DNA of 24,728 nt from Limnohabitans sp. (GTDB taxonomy: Bacteria; Planctomycetota; Phycisphaerae; Phycisphaerales; SM1A02). The position numbers and the translations under genes are program-made. The stretch spans positions 1 to 24,728 of the forward strand of contig JASGCF010000010.1 of assembly GCA_030054275.1 (NCBI GenBank). Direction: 5' to 3'. This document shows, one piece after another, positions 23,069 through 24,728 of the stretch (its first letter is position 1; each line of letters starts with the position of its first letter). Under the pieces are notes generated by a model. That model made no database searches. It saw only the letters and a list, made by a program, of their open reading frames with translations, and was not told where the DNA came from.

Positions 23069-24493
23069 ATGAATCTTCGCGCAACACTGCCAACGGCCAT
23101 CGCATGGCAACTTGCGGCTCGCATCGTCGAGCGAGGATTGCGCTTCGGTTCGAGTGTGATTCTGGCACGAGTGCTTGCGCCGGAAGACTTTGGCGCACTG
23201 GCCGCCGTTTTGGTCGTTGCCGGAATGGCTGAAGCGCTCACAGCGCTTGGTATTGATCAGGCGATTGCGCAATCTGCGCGGGCGAGTGATGCAAAGTTTT
23301 TGGGCACAGCATTTCGCATGAGCGCATTTCGTGGCGTTGCGCTGGCGCTTGCGATTTTCTTATCAGCGCCGCTCGTTGGTTGGTACTTCGAACGCGATGA
23401 TCTCGACAACCTCGTGCGAGTGGTAGCCATTGCGTCGCTTTGTACGGGGCTCGCGAACCCGTGGGTTCAAAGTGAGCGACGCGCGTTGCGTTTACAACCG
23501 CTGTCGATCTCGATGATTGCGGCCGGACTTGCGCAAGTTGCGGTTGCGTTGTTTGGCGCATCCATGGGGCTTGGTGCGATTGCCTTGGCATTTGCGTATG
23601 TTGCAGCAGCCTTCGCCGGAACACTTGCAGGTTGGGTCATGCTGCCGCGGCGGCTTGATCTTGGACGAGATGAGGCGAGCGTGCAGGAACTGCGCGGATT
23701 CATCGGACGCGCCGCAGGAATTCCCTTTCTTATCGCCTTGTTTCTGCAGATGCCGGCATTGGTACTCGGTCGCGCGACGGGCCTCGGTGAACTCGGCATT
23801 TTCACGCTCGCGCAGCGGCTTACATCGCTTCCGGGCGAAATCGCGTTGCCCGTCTTTGGCTCTGTTCTCACGCCTGCCTACGCGCAGCTTCGTGATGATC
23901 TCAACAAGCTTCGACGCGCGTGGTTGTTGGCCATGATGGCTGTACTTGTACTCATCGCACCGGCGGCGGCAACAGTCGCCGTGCTGGACGGGCGCGTCGC
24001 GGCACTTGTGTATGGGGAAGCGTACGCGGGCCCGAATGGCTTGATTGCACTCTTGGCGCTCGGATCGCTGTTCTCTGTGGCGACGAGTTGTTGTGGGCCG
24101 CTTTTTTGGGGAGTTGGTCGACCAGACCTTGATCGTATTGCGATGGCTGTGCGACTTGGCGCGTTGGTGGCGCTTGCGTTGCCGGCAACGACGGCTTTTG
24201 GTGCTGTGGGATTCGCAGCTGCATTTGCGGGAGCGCATTTCGTAGCCATGGCCGCTTCGATCGCCTTTGCTGCGCGATTGACGCGGGCTTCCTTCGGTGC
24301 GGTCGTTCGCGCGCTCTTTCCTGCACTGGGGCTTGCCGCGATTGTCGCTGGACTTACGCACCTGATGTTGCGCATTGCAATTGCGCGTGGACAAGATGGG
24401 CCTTGGATGACCACGGTCATTCTCGCATTCGGTGCGTGGGCCATGATCGCGCTTGGATTTGGACTACGGAGGGCGCGTCGTGCAGCGCGTTGA
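23069..24493 (+). CDS. MOP-superfamily lipid/polysaccharide flippase (Wzx-like)
   Basis: 474 aa, almost entirely hydrophobic with about 12 predicted transmembrane helices. The N-terminal signature resembles the polysaccharide biosynthesis/Wzx family: AWQLAARIVERGLRFGSSVILARVLAPEDFGALA, here with the LAPEDFG turn (residues about 36-42). Later blocks also fit: RALRLQPLS near 137 and GELGIFTLAQRLTSLPGEIALPVFG (about 233-257). Such proteins move undecaprenyl-linked saccharides or other lipids across the cytoplasmic membrane. No glycosyltransferase lies in the window, so the cargo is unknown. The last 14 bp overlap the next gene, suggesting an operon that continues to the right. Confidence 0.88.
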   Translation: MNLRATLPTAIAWQLAARIVERGLRFGSSVILARVLAPEDFGALAAVLVVAGMAEALTALGIDQAIAQSARASDAKFLGTAFRMSAFRGVALALAIFLSAPLVGWYFERDDLDNLVRVVAIASLCTGLANPWVQSERRALRLQPLSISMIAAGLAQVAVALFGASMGLGAIALAFAYVAAAFAGTLAGWVMLPRRLDLGRDEASVQELRGFIGRAAGIPFLIALFLQMPALVLGRATGLGELGIFTLAQRLTSLPGEIALPVFGSVLTPAYAQLRDDLNKLRRAWLLAMMAVLVLIAPAAATVAVLDGRVAALVYGEAYAGPNGLIALLALGSLFSVATSCCGPLFWGVGRPDLDRIAMAVRLGALVALALPATTAFGAVGFAAAFAGAHFVAMAASIAFAARLTRASFGAVVRALFPALGLAAIVAGLTHLMLRIAIARGQDGPWMTTVILAFGAWAMIALGFGLRRARRAAR

Positions 24494-24728
24494 AGTGGTC
24501 GTTCGTCGGGTGCATTGGATGGCTGCGCTCGCGCCGCTTCTTGTTGTTGTACCCGCGCATTTCTTCGTCGATCAGAAAGTTGCGCGTTGGGCGCATGAGC
24601 AACGATTGGAAGATGTTCGAGTGTTGCAATGGGTCACGGAACTCGGCGAAAGCACATGGTGGTTGATCGCTGCGGGGGTGGTGTTTCTGATCACGGCTCT
24701 CGCGAAGCGGGACAACACAGCGCGTTGG
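24480..24728 (+). CDS. N-terminal part of a probable PAP2-family membrane phosphatase (cut by window end)
   Basis: The frame starts with GTG 24480, preceded by a good Shine-Dalgarno sequence (GGAGGG at 24468-24473, 6 nt spacing), and runs open for 83 codons to the window edge. It overlaps the flippase stop by 14 bp. The translation has a hydrophobic helix (MAALAPLLVVVPAHFFVD), then VARWAHEQR, then LQWVTELGESTWWLIAAGVV and a second helix. The order helix, amphipathic stretch, 'T.LG.S.WW' is typical of the start of PAP2/PgpB-like phosphatases. The catalytic motifs (KxxxxxxRP, PSGH, SRxxxxxH) would lie beyond the end, so the family call is tentative. It may act on lipid phosphates such as undecaprenyl pyrophosphate. 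Confidence 0.55.
   Translation, partial: MQRVEVVVRRVHWMAALAPLLVVVPAHFFVDQKVARWAHEQRLEDVRVLQWVTELGESTWWLIAAGVVFLITALAKRDNTARW

Overview
The window looks like a chromosomal segment of a planctomycete, most likely of the Phycisphaerae/Phycisphaerales. This rests on three kinds of marker. First, there are planctomycete protein families: a DUF1549/DUF1553 cytochrome protein, a DUF1501 protein, a sulfatase, and an ECF sigma factor followed by a Ser/Thr kinase with a propeller domain. Second, two secreted proteins end in dockerin-like calcium repeats of the 'D.DGDGVV...DLA.LL.AWG' type common in Phycisphaerales. Third, the threonyl-tRNA synthetase is of the Bacteroidetes/Planctomycetes type. The taxonomic call is inference; no rRNA is present. 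The DNA is GC-rich and dense, with no tRNA, CRISPR array, insertion sequence or phage gene. Base use looks uniform, so I see no sign of recent transfer.

Layout. 109-2298 (-): thrS. 2348-4491 (+): a secreted beta-helix protein and nrdR, overlapping by 4 bp. 4492-4754: a gene-free gap with a long inverted repeat. 4755-8847 (+): ECF sigma factor, then a membrane Ser/Thr kinase with a C-terminal beta-propeller. 8851-10275 (-): a CstB-like persulfide dioxygenase/rhodanese fusion. 10369-11691 (+): a ThrE-family transporter. 11723-17338 (-): two tandem paralogous propeller/cytochrome c proteins with dockerin-like tails. 17573-18979 (-): DUF1501 protein. 19023-21425 (-): DUF1549/DUF1553 protein. 21487-22971 (+): sulfatase. 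23069-24493 (+): MOP-family flippase. 24480-24728 (+): start of a probable PAP2-family protein, cut by the window edge.

How the genes may work together. From 11723 to 21425 there is a minus-strand run of four exported or membrane proteins, three of which carry CxxCH heme sites, with a sulfatase divergent from it. It reads as an envelope or extracellular redox and degradation locus of unknown substrate. The sigma/kinase pair is a typical planctomycete signalling module. The flippase and PAP2-like gene look like part of an envelope lipid or polysaccharide locus that continues beyond the window.

The most general observation concerns promoters. Several genes on both strands begin exactly 6 nt after a -10-like hexamer, often preceded by GG (GGTAnnnT-N6-start), with no Shine-Dalgarno sequence. 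This suggests that leaderless transcription is frequent in this genome. I did not find a clearly undescribed defence or mobile system. The best candidates for novelty are the leaderless promoter pattern, the cysteine-containing insert in ThrRS, and the duplicated propeller/cytochrome proteins.
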